Below, piece by piece: positions 9,038 through 18,136 of a stretch of DNA of 64,000 bases (position 1 is the stretch's first letter; each line of letters begins with the position of its first letter). Under the pieces are notes generated by a model. That model worked only from the letters and a program-made list of their open reading frames with translations, searched no databases and had not been told where the DNA came from. Made by a program: the position numbers and the translations under genes. Location: positions 1 to 64,000 of the forward strand of contig UCJA01000007.1 of NCBI GenBank assembly GCA_900472675.1, written 5' to 3'. Origin of the DNA: Hyphomicrobiales bacterium (lineage in GTDB: Bacteria > Pseudomonadota > Alphaproteobacteria > Rhizobiales > Rhizobiaceae).

Positions 9038-9957
9038 GTGGCCTCCACCACGCCATACTGGCGGATCTCACGCATGCCGAGAACGCCCATGACGGCGCCC
9101 GCATGCAGTGCGGCACGCAGCAGATAGCGGGTGCGGATCACTGGCAGGAAGGCCGCGACGAACGCGGCAAAGGCGCAATAGACAAACTTCAGCCCTGCGA
9201 TCGCTGCCGCCCGCACCCGGCCCACGCCAGATGTTTTCGCCGCCAGAATGCGCCCATGCGTCTGGCCCGAGCGGAAACGCCGCTTGGCGAGCCACGAGAA
9301 GCTTGCCCGCTTCTGCGGCACCGCTTCCAGGATCAGCGCCTCGGGTGCGAATTCGATCAATCCGCCCGCTTGCGTCAGCTGCGTGAAAAAATGCGTATCC
9401 TCCCCGCCGCTCTGCCCAAGCGATAGCGCGAAGGTGCGTCCGACGACCTGCGGGGAGCCCATGTCGAGCAGCACATTGCAGGTGTAGCCGGTTCGGATGC
9501 GTCCACCGACGAACACCGGATGGGTCGAATGGAAATCGCCGTCGCGCATCCAGTCGGCGCTCTCTGCGCCATAAACCGCACGAACCGGACCGAGCACGGC
9601 ATCTGCGCCGGTGGCGCGTGCCTTCTCGAGCAGCGCCGAGAGCCAGCCGGCGTCAGCCGTCTCGTCGTCGTCGATAAACGCGAGATAATCGGCCTGGCAC
9701 TCGGCAAGGCAGGCGTTGCGGGCGATCGAGATGTTCGACTGCGGGCAATGCACATAGGCGATCGGAAACGGCGAGCGTGCCCGCAACCGCTCGACCAGCG
9801 CTTCCGCGCTGGGAACGGCGTCGTTGTCCGCCACGATCAGCCTAACGGCGGCGCCCGGTGGAACCGACAGCGCAAACAGCGAGACGAGCGTTTCTTCAAG
9901 TTCCGGCCGCCGGAAGGTGCAGATGCCGATATCGATCCGCAGTGTCTTGTCCTGCAT
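9034..9957 (-). CDS. exoM: Family 2 glycosyltransferase ExoM
   Basis: Predicted beta-1,4-glucosyltransferase of the succinoglycan backbone. IDIGICTFRRPELEETL opens the GT-A domain at residues 7-23, NISIARNACL and the FIDDDE metal motif follow, and GGEDTHFF marks the acceptor site. A C-terminal hydrophobic region (about 260-290) may anchor it at the membrane. ATG 9957 overlaps the exoA stop as ATGA, which sets the start; an open frame extends further upstream but only across exoA. 307 residues, as in S. meliloti ExoM. Confidence 0.9.
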   Translation of the reverse strand: MQDKTLRIDIGICTFRRPELEETLVSLFALSVPPGAAVRLIVADNDAVPSAEALVERLRARSPFPIAYVHCPQSNISIARNACLAECQADYLAFIDDDETADAGWLSALLEKARATGADAVLGPVRAVYGAESADWMRDGDFHSTHPVFVGGRIRTGYTCNVLLDMGSPQVVGRTFALSLGQSGGEDTHFFTQLTQAGGLIEFAPEALILEAVPQKRASFSWLAKRRFRSGQTHGRILAAKTSGVGRVRAAAIAGLKFVYCAFAAFVAAFLPVIRTRYLLRAALHAGAVMGVLGMREIRQYGVVEAT

Positions 9958-10970
9958 CAGGCAGCCCTCTTCGTCGCTCGGAAGCCCGCCAGTTCCAGCC
10001 AGAAACCGACCGACCACGCCAGATGCATGATCATGGCCGACACGGCGGCCAGCGGACCGAACGGATTGCGCTGCCCGATCATCATCCAGAAGCCGTAGCC
10101 GAGGCAGGCGACGGCCCAGACGGCGAACGGCACGATCGCCCACCAGTGCAGGAGGGTAAACATGGCAACCACCACCACGGGTGCAACCGCAAGCGGGATC
10201 GCCTGCCGAATCTTGGGGATCGAGCGGTGCTTCATCATGTTCTTGGCACGCCCGCGGCCATAGCCGAGATACTGCCTAAACAGCGCGGCCGCGGTGGCGC
10301 GCGGATAATAGGTCATGTAGGTCTCGCCAGTCATCCAGATGCGGAAGCCGGAGCGGCGCAGCCGCAGGTCCAGTTCCGCGTCCTCGTTGTGGCTAAAGCT
10401 CTCGTCATAGCCGCCGGCCGCCTTGAAGGCCGCAATCCGCATCAGCGCGTGGTGACCATGGTCCACCCACTCGCCGCCGCCGCCGGCCCGGTGCTTGGAG
10501 CCGCCATTGCCGAGCTTGGAATTCTGCGCCACGGCCGTCGCCTTCTGGAACAGGCCGAAACCCACCGTATCCATGCCGACCACCACGGAATCTGCCCCGA
10601 CCGACATCGCTTCCTCGAGCAGCACCCGGCAGTAGTCGTCCGGATAGTCCCCATGCGCATCGATGCGGATGAGGTAGTCGCGCTCATCGCCGAACTGCTG
10701 CACGGCCAGATTGATCGCGGCACTCTGGATCTTTTTCGGGTTGGACAGCAACACCACGCCCGGCAGCGTCTCGGAAACGCGCCGCACGATCTCCGGCGTG
10801 CCGTCGCGGCTGCCGCCGTCGGCAACCACGATCAGCATGTCCATGCCCATCCGCTGCGCATGCAGCTTGTGCAGCAGCGGCTCGATCGTCCTGGCCTCGT
10901 TGAGGCAGGGAATCACCAGCAGCACGCGCGCGTGGGGCATCTGGTCACTGGAAGTCTTAACTGTGATCAT
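9957..10970 (-). CDS. exoA: Family 2 glycosyltransferase ExoA
   Basis: Predicted beta-1,3-glucosyltransferase that adds the first glucose to galactosyl-lipid. VLLVIPCLNEARTI and VADGGSRDGT form the nucleotide-sugar site, RIDAHGDY is the metal-binding motif, and HNEDAELDLRLR is the downstream acidic motif. The C-terminus has several hydrophobic segments (about 245-325), consistent with membrane attachment. ATG 10970 has GAGG about 12 bases upstream; a GTG at 10985 overlaps the exoL stop but would put that site inside the gene. It sits between exoL and exoM exactly as in S. meliloti. Confidence 0.9.
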   Translation of the reverse strand: MITVKTSSDQMPHARVLLVIPCLNEARTIEPLLHKLHAQRMGMDMLIVVADGGSRDGTPEIVRRVSETLPGVVLLSNPKKIQSAAINLAVQQFGDERDYLIRIDAHGDYPDDYCRVLLEEAMSVGADSVVVGMDTVGFGLFQKATAVAQNSKLGNGGSKHRAGGGGEWVDHGHHALMRIAAFKAAGGYDESFSHNEDAELDLRLRRSGFRIWMTGETYMTYYPRATAAALFRQYLGYGRGRAKNMMKHRSIPKIRQAIPLAVAPVVVVAMFTLLHWWAIVPFAVWAVACLGYGFWMMIGQRNPFGPLAAVSAMIMHLAWSVGFWLELAGFRATKRAA

Positions 10971-10981
10971 CTTCTGGGACC

Positions 10982-12175
10982 TCACGACTGCAGGGTGGAA
11001 ACGGCCGTCACCGGACCCGGCGACGGCGTATTGCGATCAAGCGCCGCCAGCCGCGCCACAAGTGCACGGCAATCTGCGGGGCTGGTCACCCACTGGCTGC
11101 GGTCGATAGCGGCCACGGCAGCGGTGAGGTCTTGGTATGTGTCGTCCGTCATCGTCGAAAACAGTGTGGCGAGCCTGTCCGGCGTCGCCTGGTCGAGGGT
11201 GACGCCGATCTTGCGGCCAGACACGAAGCGCCCGGTCTCCGTGGAGGCGATCGCGATCGGCACTGCGCCGTAGAGCCCGCCCTCGTAGAGCCGGTTAGGG
11301 AGAAGCCAGTCCGAATTCAGCCCCTCCTCGAAGAAGTCGATCGCCCAGGTGAAATGGATGTCACCGTAGATCCGCGCGAGCTCCTCCGGGTTTTGGTAGG
11401 GCCCGTGGAATTCCACATGCGGCGCCGCCCGGACCTGGGCGTCGAAATCCTCAAACTCGGTGTGTGCGGGCCGGCCGCGGATCACCACCTCGACGCGGCC
11501 ATCCATCTGTCTCGCGAACTCGGTCAGGATATTCAGCGACTTGGCGCAGCGGATGGCGCCGAACCAGCCGATCCGCCAAGGCTTGCTCTGCGGCGGCATC
11601 CGCAAAGGGGCGGGCATGGCCGACGGCGCATCGCCGAGCATCAGCACCTTGTTTTCAAGCAGCAGCACCGGCAGGTCTAGGCCGGAATGCGGCTTGAAGA
11701 AATTCTCCACAAACGCCGGCGAACTGGTGATGAGCAGACTGGCGTGGCGGGCGAACTGACGCTGGGCAAAGCGCATCGCCTTGCCCTTGGCGCCCTGGTC
11801 GAGCAGCAGACGGTGGATGTCGAGACATTCGTAGACGATAGGAATGCCGCCACCGAAGACGGCAGAGGCAGCGTTGGCGAGCGCCAGCGTTTCCAGGTTG
11901 CGGGCAATGATGACATCGGGCTTGGGCAGGCCGGCAAGCTTGCGCTTGAGGTCGAGGCGCGCCTTGGCGACCGCTCCGATCCGCTGCGCAAACCGGCCGT
12001 CCGCCGTTTCGCCGAGCACGCGCGAGGTGACGCCGGCTTCGGCCGAAAGCAGATTGCCGCCGCGCTGGAACCCGGCCACGGTCACGTCCGCGCCGCCTGC
12101 CCTCAGGGTCAGGACGCGTCTGCGGATCGCCGCATCGGCCAGATCATGCGCCAGATAGAGAACCTGCAACGTCAA
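10982..12175 (-). CDS. exoL: Glycosyltransferase ExoL
   Basis: Predicted beta-1,4-glucosyltransferase for the second glucose of the repeat unit. 397 residues with a GT-B-like layout: an N-terminal half ending in DVIIARNLETLALA and a C-terminal half with WRIGWFGAIR and an acidic region EEGLNSDWLLPNRLYEGG. The start codon is TTG at 12175, preceded by AGGAGTAAGGCGAA; no in-frame ATG gives a better ribosome site. Identification is by position between exoK and exoA plus overall layout. Confidence 0.87.
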   Translation of the reverse strand: MTLQVLYLAHDLADAAIRRRVLTLRAGGADVTVAGFQRGGNLLSAEAGVTSRVLGETADGRFAQRIGAVAKARLDLKRKLAGLPKPDVIIARNLETLALANAASAVFGGGIPIVYECLDIHRLLLDQGAKGKAMRFAQRQFARHASLLITSSPAFVENFFKPHSGLDLPVLLLENKVLMLGDAPSAMPAPLRMPPQSKPWRIGWFGAIRCAKSLNILTEFARQMDGRVEVVIRGRPAHTEFEDFDAQVRAAPHVEFHGPYQNPEELARIYGDIHFTWAIDFFEEGLNSDWLLPNRLYEGGLYGAVPIAIASTETGRFVSGRKIGVTLDQATPDRLATLFSTMTDDTYQDLTAAVAAIDRSQWVTSPADCRALVARLAALDRNTPSPGPVTAVSTLQS

Positions 12176-12221
12176 TTCGCCTTACTCCTGTCCGGGTCTC
12201 TGGACCCGCCTGCTGTTTCAC

Positions 12222-13079
12222 TCAGTCGATCTTGCACAGCACCGATTCCGGAAAATGGCAGTCTTCCCCGAGCGCCGTGTAGGCGATGCGGTCGATCGTC
12301 ATCGTCGAAGGCCCGCTATAGGCAAACGCGCCCATCCACTGCTTCAGCGTGTCAGTGCCCCAGAGGCTAAGGAAGATCTTCTGGGCATTGGTGGGGATCT
12401 TCGATGCATCGGTGACCTCCTGCACGAGGTTGCCGTTGACGAAGTAGCGCAGCCGGTTCGCCTCCCAGATGAAGGCATAGTCGTTGAACTCCTTGTCGGC
12501 TCCACCCGCGATCGGGGTCAGCTTTTCATTGCCGCCCTTGCCGTTGATATACTGGTTGAGCTGGACCTGGGCGGTGTTCTTGCCGAGCACCTCCATGTCG
12601 ATCTCGTCCCAGGGCTTCTTGTCGGTCGGCCCGATGTAGGTGAAGAAGGCCGAGTTCAGCCCGAGCCCGGTCGCCGCCTTCATCCGCACCTCATAGGTGC
12701 CGTAGCCGAAGCGGGCCTTGGTCTGGATCTCGCCGCAGAGGAAGTTGCGGTCCTTGGCCTTGCCCTCGGCAAAACCGAGCTGCAGCATGCCGTCTTCCAC
12801 ATGAACCTGCTTCTTCGACCAGTTGCAGTTCTGGTGGCTGCCGTTGTTCCAACCGTCGGAAACGTACCAGATCGACGGATCGATCCGGTCGAAGTTTTCC
12901 AAGAAGGTTTTGCCCGTGGCGCCCGGAATGGAGGGCGCTCCCGGAGCAGCCGGCGCGCCTGGAGCCCCCGGAGCGGGCGGCGCCGGCGCCTGGGCAGCGG
13001 CCTGAAGCGGCATCGCCAGGCAAAGCCCAGCTGCAAGGATGGACAGGCACCGGCCTGCGAGATGAAGTCCGTGGGTCAT
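12222..13079 (-). CDS. exoK: Secreted family 16 endo-beta-glycanase ExoK
   Basis: Extracellular endo-1,3-1,4-beta-glucanase expected to cleave nascent succinoglycan. Residues 1-30 are a secretion signal (SILAAGLCLAMPLQAAAQA). Residues 31-57 are a proline/alanine/glycine-rich linker (repeated PGAPGAP units) before the GH16 domain. The catalytic motif DEIDME (nucleophile and acid/base Glu) is intact, and NGSHQNCNWSKK and AFFTYIG are typical GH16 strands. ATG 13079 follows AGAGGTGACC and starts 2 bases after the exoH stop. A longer open frame upstream runs antisense-free through exoH and is not credible. Confidence 0.92.
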   Translation of the reverse strand: MTHGLHLAGRCLSILAAGLCLAMPLQAAAQAPAPPAPGAPGAPAAPGAPSIPGATGKTFLENFDRIDPSIWYVSDGWNNGSHQNCNWSKKQVHVEDGMLQLGFAEGKAKDRNFLCGEIQTKARFGYGTYEVRMKAATGLGLNSAFFTYIGPTDKKPWDEIDMEVLGKNTAQVQLNQYINGKGGNEKLTPIAGGADKEFNDYAFIWEANRLRYFVNGNLVQEVTDASKIPTNAQKIFLSLWGTDTLKQWMGAFAYSGPSTMTIDRIAYTALGEDCHFPESVLCKID

Positions 13080-13081
13080 GG

Positions 13082-14230
13082 TCACCTCTGGTGTTGCGAT
13101 ACGGCGGGCTCGCGCGTGCGAGCATGCGGCGCCGGGGATATGCGTTTGGCATTTACCGTCGGTTTGTCTTTCCTGCCGCGGCTTCCGGTCAGAACCTGGT
13201 AGATGACCGGCATGAAGCGGGACACCATCTGGTTGGAGACCACCAGGATCACGAAGGTGGCGATGACGGCCCCGACGTAGAACACCGGATAAAGCGTCTG
13301 ATCGGCGATGCGGTTCCAAACCATCCACATCACCACCAGCAACGGATAATGGCCGCAGAAGATCCAGAAGCTCAGGCTTCCGGTTCCGGCCATCTTGCGG
13401 CCGGCCACCGATCGGATCGCCAGGGCCGAAAGCAGCCAGAACCCGCCTGCCCCGAGGATAGATAGCGCGTTGAGCAAAAGCCCCAGAACCCACGGATAAT
13501 CCGGACCGTTTTGGTAGAGCGCGACGGACAGCAGTCCCGCCGCCGCGAGCACCGACGCCGTTCCGGCGCCTGCGAACCGGTCGAACACCTTGGGATCGAC
13601 CTTGTTCACCGCCAGATAGATGCCCAGCGTGAAGCTGAACAGGATGGATTTCTTCAACACGATGGCAACCGGAATGTCCGGGATGATCGCGATCGCAAAC
13701 AGCACGACGAGCGTCGTCAGTGGCATCCGCCGCACCAGCATTGCCAGAAGCGGCGACAGAAGGATGCACACCATCAGGTCGCGCAGGAAATACAGCGGCA
13801 CGTTGACCGGAAAATCCTCGACCGCAAACGCGTAGGTGAGGAGTTCCCGCGGTGACGCGGTCAGGAGGTCGTGGAAATAGCCCACGCCCATGCCCATCAA
13901 CTGGATGCAGAGCACCAGAACCAAGAGCCCGCAATTCCACAGCAGGAACGGCAGGAGCACGGTCTTGGCCTTCGACCGCAAGGTCTTGGCATAGTTGAAG
14001 CTCTCCGCGCCGCGCACGAAAAGCAGATAGCCGGAAATGGCGCTCAGGCAGGGAACGCCGATCCGGAACAGGCTTTCGCCCAGAAATACCCTTAGCCAGT
14101 CGAACAGGCCATTGCTGCCCAGGAACTGGCTGGTTGCGTCGTCACTCGGCACATGTACGAAAACAATGCCGCAGATCAGGAGAATGCGCATCAGATTGAT
14201 ACGGGACGATATGTTCTGATCAACAGTCAT
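13082..14230 (-). CDS. exoH: Succinyltransferase ExoH (acyltransferase 3 family)
   Basis: Polytopic inner-membrane acyltransferase predicted to add succinyl groups to the octasaccharide unit; in S. meliloti, ExoH succinylation is needed for infection and for cleavage by ExoK. About ten hydrophobic segments fill 382 residues. The N-terminus SSRINLMRILLICGIVFVHV carries the family arginine and histidine of helix 1. The C-terminal 35 residues are basic and polar. ATG 14230 has AAAGGG about 9 bases upstream; GTG 14239 is possible. First gene of the exoHKLAMO(P) transcript. Confidence 0.88.
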   Translation of the reverse strand: MTVDQNISSRINLMRILLICGIVFVHVPSDDATSQFLGSNGLFDWLRVFLGESLFRIGVPCLSAISGYLLFVRGAESFNYAKTLRSKAKTVLLPFLLWNCGLLVLVLCIQLMGMGVGYFHDLLTASPRELLTYAFAVEDFPVNVPLYFLRDLMVCILLSPLLAMLVRRMPLTTLVVLFAIAIIPDIPVAIVLKKSILFSFTLGIYLAVNKVDPKVFDRFAGAGTASVLAAAGLLSVALYQNGPDYPWVLGLLLNALSILGAGGFWLLSALAIRSVAGRKMAGTGSLSFWIFCGHYPLLVVMWMVWNRIADQTLYPVFYVGAVIATFVILVVSNQMVSRFMPVIYQVLTGSRGRKDKPTVNAKRISPAPHARTREPAVSQHQR

Positions 14231-14593
14231 ACGAGTCACCCTTTTGGGCGATGGCTCGCGTCACCGCCGTTTCATCAGAGCAGACTTTAGCCCGCAGTCG
14301 TGACGAGAGGATCGGGGATACATGAGCACAAAATATGGCGCTGCAGCAAAAAACTGGCGAACGCCAAGTATAGCGGCAACCTGATACCGGATCGGATTCA
14401 ATCGGTTATAAGTTAGCGAGATCTAACTAAGCCCGATTTCATAGGCGATCTCGCCAATTGGCATGCTGCACCGCAACACGAACAGAAAGTGCCGTCCGAT
14501 CACGAAAACTTTTTTTCATCGGGCGTCCAAAACGCCCCCGGAACTGCTTCCGGGAACTCGAAAGAGGCTGAAATGTGGCAACATCAGGGCAAA
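14231..14593. promoter_or_regulatory. exoH upstream region with an 18-base palindrome
   Basis: This 363-base gap holds the exoH promoter region and the exoT end. At 14411-14428 lies AGTTAG-CGAGAT-CTAACT, a perfect 6+6 inverted repeat of the size of a dimeric regulator site, about 180 bases before exoH. The surrounding DNA is AT-richer than the genes. No protein frame with a ribosome site was found. Confidence 0.45.
14521..14553 (-). terminator. Tandem hairpins downstream of exoT
   Basis: GGGCGT-CCAAA-ACGCCC at 14521-14537 and CCGGAA-CTGC-TTCCGG at 14538-14553 are back-to-back hairpins 40 bases past the exoT stop. On the minus strand the second is followed by GGGCGTTTTGG. A terminator or 3' stabilising structure is likely; the T-run is short. 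Confidence 0.45.
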
Positions 14594-16078
14594 TTAGGCA
14601 GACGTCGGCTCGGTGACTGTTCCCTGCTTGCGTCGGCGCACGAGCGTCAGAACCTTCCGCACGAGGGTCATCTCGGTCGCCAGGAACAGGATCCCGTAGA
14701 GAACGCCGCCCACTGCAGCACCGGCCAGCACCTGCGCATAAGGGCTCGTTAACTGTTCGGCAAACATGTGCAGAAACAGCCGCACGCCGATTGCCATGAT
14801 GAAGGAGGTGATCATCGACCGGCTGCTAGTCAGAAGGCCCCAGAAGAACGGGATGCCGTCGACACGGAACACCGCCCAGGAGTAACCGACCAGCGTCACC
14901 GCGTTGACGATGCATAGGCCGATCATCGCATCCACCAGGCTGCCATAGTAGGCGCCGCCGGCAATCGCGATGGTGGTCGCAATGGCACGCAGCACGGCCG
15001 ACCAGAACAGCACGCGGCTGTGCCCTGTCCCCTTCAGGTAGGGGATGAACGTGCTGCAGGGCGTGATGATCGCCTTCGACAGCGCCAGCAGCCCGAGCAC
15101 CGGCCAGGCATAGGCCCATTGCGGCCCAAACAGCACCAGCATGGCAGGTTCCGCCACCGCCCACAGGCCGAACATGGCCGGAGCCAGAACCACCGTCATC
15201 GCCTGGGTGCTGAACATCAGCGCATCGGAGCGCCGCTTGCGGTCGTCCCCCATCAGGCTGAAGGCCGGAAACAGAACACCCATCACTGCCGACAGCACGA
15301 TCTGGTTCGGTATGCTCGCAAACCGGTTGGCCGCCGAGTAGGCGCCGGCATCCGCCAGCCCAAGCACCCGGGCGATCACCACCATCGGCGCCTGGAAGGT
15401 CACGAAATTGGCCATCTCCGAACCCATCAGCCCGGAGGAATAGCGCAGCAGCGGCACCATACGGGCCGGCCGGATGACGCAACGCGGCACATAGCGGGTG
15501 ATCGCATAGAGGCCGAACAGCCGGATCGCCGCTGACGAGAAGAGCTGCACCACCAGCGCCCAGACGCCGAAGCCGATCAGCGCCAGCCCGAGCGCAAGCA
15601 GCGCCGCGGTCACTTCCGACACCGTGCTGAGGATCGCATCCTTGCTGAAATTCATCTGCCGGGCGAGCAGCGAATAGGCGACGTCCGCCGTCAGTTGCAG
15701 CGGAATGAGCAGCGCCATGATGCGCACGAGATCCGCCGCTTTCGGCGCTCCCATCATCGTCGCAAGCCAGTCCGCACCGAAGAAAAGGATGAGCGCCATG
15801 GCACAGGCCATGGCTAGGTTTGACCAGAAAACCGTGTGGACCGTGTCCATGTCTCCGTCCCGATCGACGATCAAAGCGGAGGTCAGGCCGGCCCCCCCGA
15901 TCATCGCCAGGAACTGGACAACCGTCAGCGCAACGGCTACGGATCCGAAATCTTCGGGCGTCAGCAGTCTTGCCAGAATGGGAACCGTGACAAATTTCAG
16001 CCCGAAAGTCGCGGTTTTTGAGAGCACGCTCCAGCCGACATTCGTCGTGATGGACTTCACGCCTTGAGTTGGAGCCAT
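14594..16078 (-). CDS. exoT: Succinoglycan repeat-unit flippase ExoT (Wzx type)
   Basis: Inner-membrane polysaccharide transporter expected to flip the undecaprenyl-linked octasaccharide to the periplasm. 494 residues with about 12-14 hydrophobic segments. The N-terminus GWSVLSKTATFGLKFVTVPILARLLTPEDFG, split here as GWSVLSKTATFG and PILARLLTPEDFG, is characteristic of Wzx/PST proteins. ATG 16078 has only a weak ribosome site (TAGGAT). Divergent from exoW across 108 bases. exoI, which neighbours exoT in S. meliloti, is missing. Confidence 0.9.
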   Translation of the reverse strand: MAPTQGVKSITTNVGWSVLSKTATFGLKFVTVPILARLLTPEDFGSVAVALTVVQFLAMIGGAGLTSALIVDRDGDMDTVHTVFWSNLAMACAMALILFFGADWLATMMGAPKAADLVRIMALLIPLQLTADVAYSLLARQMNFSKDAILSTVSEVTAALLALGLALIGFGVWALVVQLFSSAAIRLFGLYAITRYVPRCVIRPARMVPLLRYSSGLMGSEMANFVTFQAPMVVIARVLGLADAGAYSAANRFASIPNQIVLSAVMGVLFPAFSLMGDDRKRRSDALMFSTQAMTVVLAPAMFGLWAVAEPAMLVLFGPQWAYAWPVLGLLALSKAIITPCSTFIPYLKGTGHSRVLFWSAVLRAIATTIAIAGGAYYGSLVDAMIGLCIVNAVTLVGYSWAVFRVDGIPFFWGLLTSSRSMITSFIMAIGVRLFLHMFAEQLTSPYAQVLAGAAVGGVLYGILFLATEMTLVRKVLTLVRRRKQGTVTEPTSA

Positions 16079-16186
16079 ATCCTAGATCCCGTACTGGAGT
16101 AGTTTTGAACGCGGCGGTTGCCGCTCTATCGAGGCCTGCCGATAGTCAGCGGCTTTGCAAGTCTTGGAAAAAGCAGGGGCGAAAAC

Positions 16187-17155
16187 ATGGCGACATTTAC
16201 GGTTGTTATTCCATTTTACCAGAAGGAGCCCGGCATTTTGCGCCGGGCACTGAAATCGGTCTTCGATCAGACCTACCAGGACTTCGATATCATCATCGTC
16301 GATGATGCGTCACCTCTTCCCGCCGATGTCGAGCTTGAAGGCATTGAGGAAGCGTGGAAATCGCGCATCAAAATCATCCGCCAGGCGAACGGCGGACCCG
16401 GCGGTGCCCGCAACACGGGCCTCGATGCGGTGCCCCGCGACACGCAGTTCGTTGCCCTGCTGGACAGCGACGACCTTTGGCTGCCCGATCATCTCAGCAA
16501 CGCCTACGACAGCATGACCCGCTTCGGCGCCGAGTGCTATTGGGCCTCCATGCAGGCGAGCGAAGAGTTCTACTACCACTTCGGCATGGCCGAGCTTGAG
16601 AAGACGGAAGGGGGCACCCGACTGTCCGAAAGCCCGCTGGTGATCGAGATGCCGGATCTGGCCAGCGTCATGCTGAAGAACTGGAGCTTCCTGCACCTGA
16701 CCTGCATGGTCATCGCGCGGCCCGTGTTTCAACACGTCCGTTTCGACCCGACGCTGCGGCTGGCGGCAGAAGACGTGCTGTTCTTCGTCGATTGCATTCT
16801 CAAATCCAGGCGCACCATCCTGTGCGATGCGCCGGGTGCTGCCCGCGGCATGGGCATCAACATCTTCCACAGCATCGACAACCAGTCGCCCGAGTTCCTG
16901 CGCCAGCAGTTCAACACCTGGGTAGCACTCGATACGCTCGAGCAGCGCTTCCGCTCCCGTCCAGCCGACGTGGCGTCGATTGCCGCCTACAAGGATACCG
17001 CCAGGCGCCAGGCTCTCTGGAGCCAGATGGGCCGGATGAAGCGTCGCCAGGCGCCGGATCTTGGCCTGCTCGCCCGCTGGGTCATGCGCGATCCGTCCCT
17101 CATCCGCGCCGCCTTTGCGCTTGGCGCCGGAAAATTCAGCCGTACCGCGCCCTGA
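16187..17155 (+). CDS. exoW: Family 2 glycosyltransferase ExoW
   Basis: Predicted beta-1,3-glucosyltransferase adding late glucose residues of the side chain. TFTVVIPFYQKEPGIL and IIIVDDASP form the nucleotide-sugar site, GGPGGARNTGL and the metal motif LLDSDD follow, and AAEDVLFFV is the acceptor-side motif. 322 residues. ATG 16187 follows AGGGG about 8 bases upstream; an open frame from 16118 adds an unlikely basic leader. Cotranscribed with exoV 39 bases downstream. Confidence 0.9.
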   Translation: MATFTVVIPFYQKEPGILRRALKSVFDQTYQDFDIIIVDDASPLPADVELEGIEEAWKSRIKIIRQANGGPGGARNTGLDAVPRDTQFVALLDSDDLWLPDHLSNAYDSMTRFGAECYWASMQASEEFYYHFGMAELEKTEGGTRLSESPLVIEMPDLASVMLKNWSFLHLTCMVIARPVFQHVRFDPTLRLAAEDVLFFVDCILKSRRTILCDAPGAARGMGINIFHSIDNQSPEFLRQQFNTWVALDTLEQRFRSRPADVASIAAYKDTARRQALWSQMGRMKRRQAPDLGLLARWVMRDPSLIRAAFALGAGKFSRTAP

Positions 17156-17194
17156 TCGCGCGGTCCGTTATCTGTCAATCTCACGGAGGCCTGC

Positions 17195-18136
17195 ATGCAA
17201 CCCTACCACTGGGAATCCCATCACGGCAATTTCGGCGACGACCTCAACCTATGGCTCTGGGATTACCTTCTCCCCGGCTTTCGCGACGTACATCCCGAGA
17301 CCATGCTGGTCGGCGTCGGCACCGTGCTCAACCCCGTGCTGCTGCCCAGGGATCGCAAGAAACTGGTGGTCGGCAGCGGCTACGGCTATGGCGAGGTGCC
17401 AGACATCACCACACCGGACTGGGATGTACGCTGCGTGCGCGGTCCGCTGACGGCAGCAAAACTGGGGCTTCCCACTGAAAAGGGCATCACCGACCCGGCC
17501 GTACTGATCTCCGATATGCCGGAGTTCCAGAACCTGCAGAAGATCCACAAGAAGACCTTCATTCCGCACTGGGAATCGGCGGAATTCGGCATGTGGCCGA
17601 CGGTCTGCGAGCCGATCGGCCTCACCTATCTCGATCCGCGCGGCGAAGCCAAGGCTGTAATCCGCCATATCGCCCAGTCGGAACTCATCATCGCCGAATC
17701 CATGCACGGCGCCATCCTGGCCGATGCCTTCCGCGTGCCATGGGTGGCCGTCAGCACGTCGCGCGCCATCAACAATTTCAAGTGGACCGACTGGGCCTCA
17801 TCCGTGCGCGCCCGCTACGAACCGCGCTACGTTCCTGTTTCCACCCGCGCCGAAGCGGTCAAGAAGCGGTCAAGCTTCTGGGGCATGAACTTCGACAAGG
17901 AGCAGCCGCAGGCAGCAACCGCTGGATCATCGGCGGCCGGCGGCGCCGGCGCCCGTTCGGCACCAAAGCAGACGGGTCTGCGCGGCATGGTCAAGCAGGC
18001 GCTGGCGGGCCCCTCGACCCTCGCACTCTGGCAGGCCAGCCGCGCCGAGCCGCATCTGAGCCCGGACGGCGCGATCGAGGAACGCAAGCAGATGTTCCGC
18101 GAGGTCCTCGAGGGGATCAAGCGCGACTACTTCTGA
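17195..18136 (+). CDS. exoV: Succinoglycan ketal pyruvate transferase ExoV
   Basis: Adds pyruvate as a ketal to the terminal glucose, using phosphoenolpyruvate, as ExoV does in S. meliloti. Polysaccharide pyruvyl transferase fold: NFGDDLNLWLWDYLLPG near the N-terminus, VRGPLTAAKLGL, and the conserved ESMHGAILADAFRVPW near residues 168-183. Residues about 240-260 are an Ala/Gly-rich segment that looks like an inserted linker. ATG 17195 has GGAGG upstream. Its last 10 bases overlap the convergent exoU end. Confidence 0.9.
   Translation: MQPYHWESHHGNFGDDLNLWLWDYLLPGFRDVHPETMLVGVGTVLNPVLLPRDRKKLVVGSGYGYGEVPDITTPDWDVRCVRGPLTAAKLGLPTEKGITDPAVLISDMPEFQNLQKIHKKTFIPHWESAEFGMWPTVCEPIGLTYLDPRGEAKAVIRHIAQSELIIAESMHGAILADAFRVPWVAVSTSRAINNFKWTDWASSVRARYEPRYVPVSTRAEAVKKRSSFWGMNFDKEQPQAATAGSSAAGGAGARSAPKQTGLRGMVKQALAGPSTLALWQASRAEPHLSPDGAIEERKQMFREVLEGIKRDYF

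Noticed and set aside
12222..13940. exoK extended upstream to 572 residues
   Set aside because: The extra part reads an alternate frame of exoH. A signal peptide and ribosome site mark the start at 13079.
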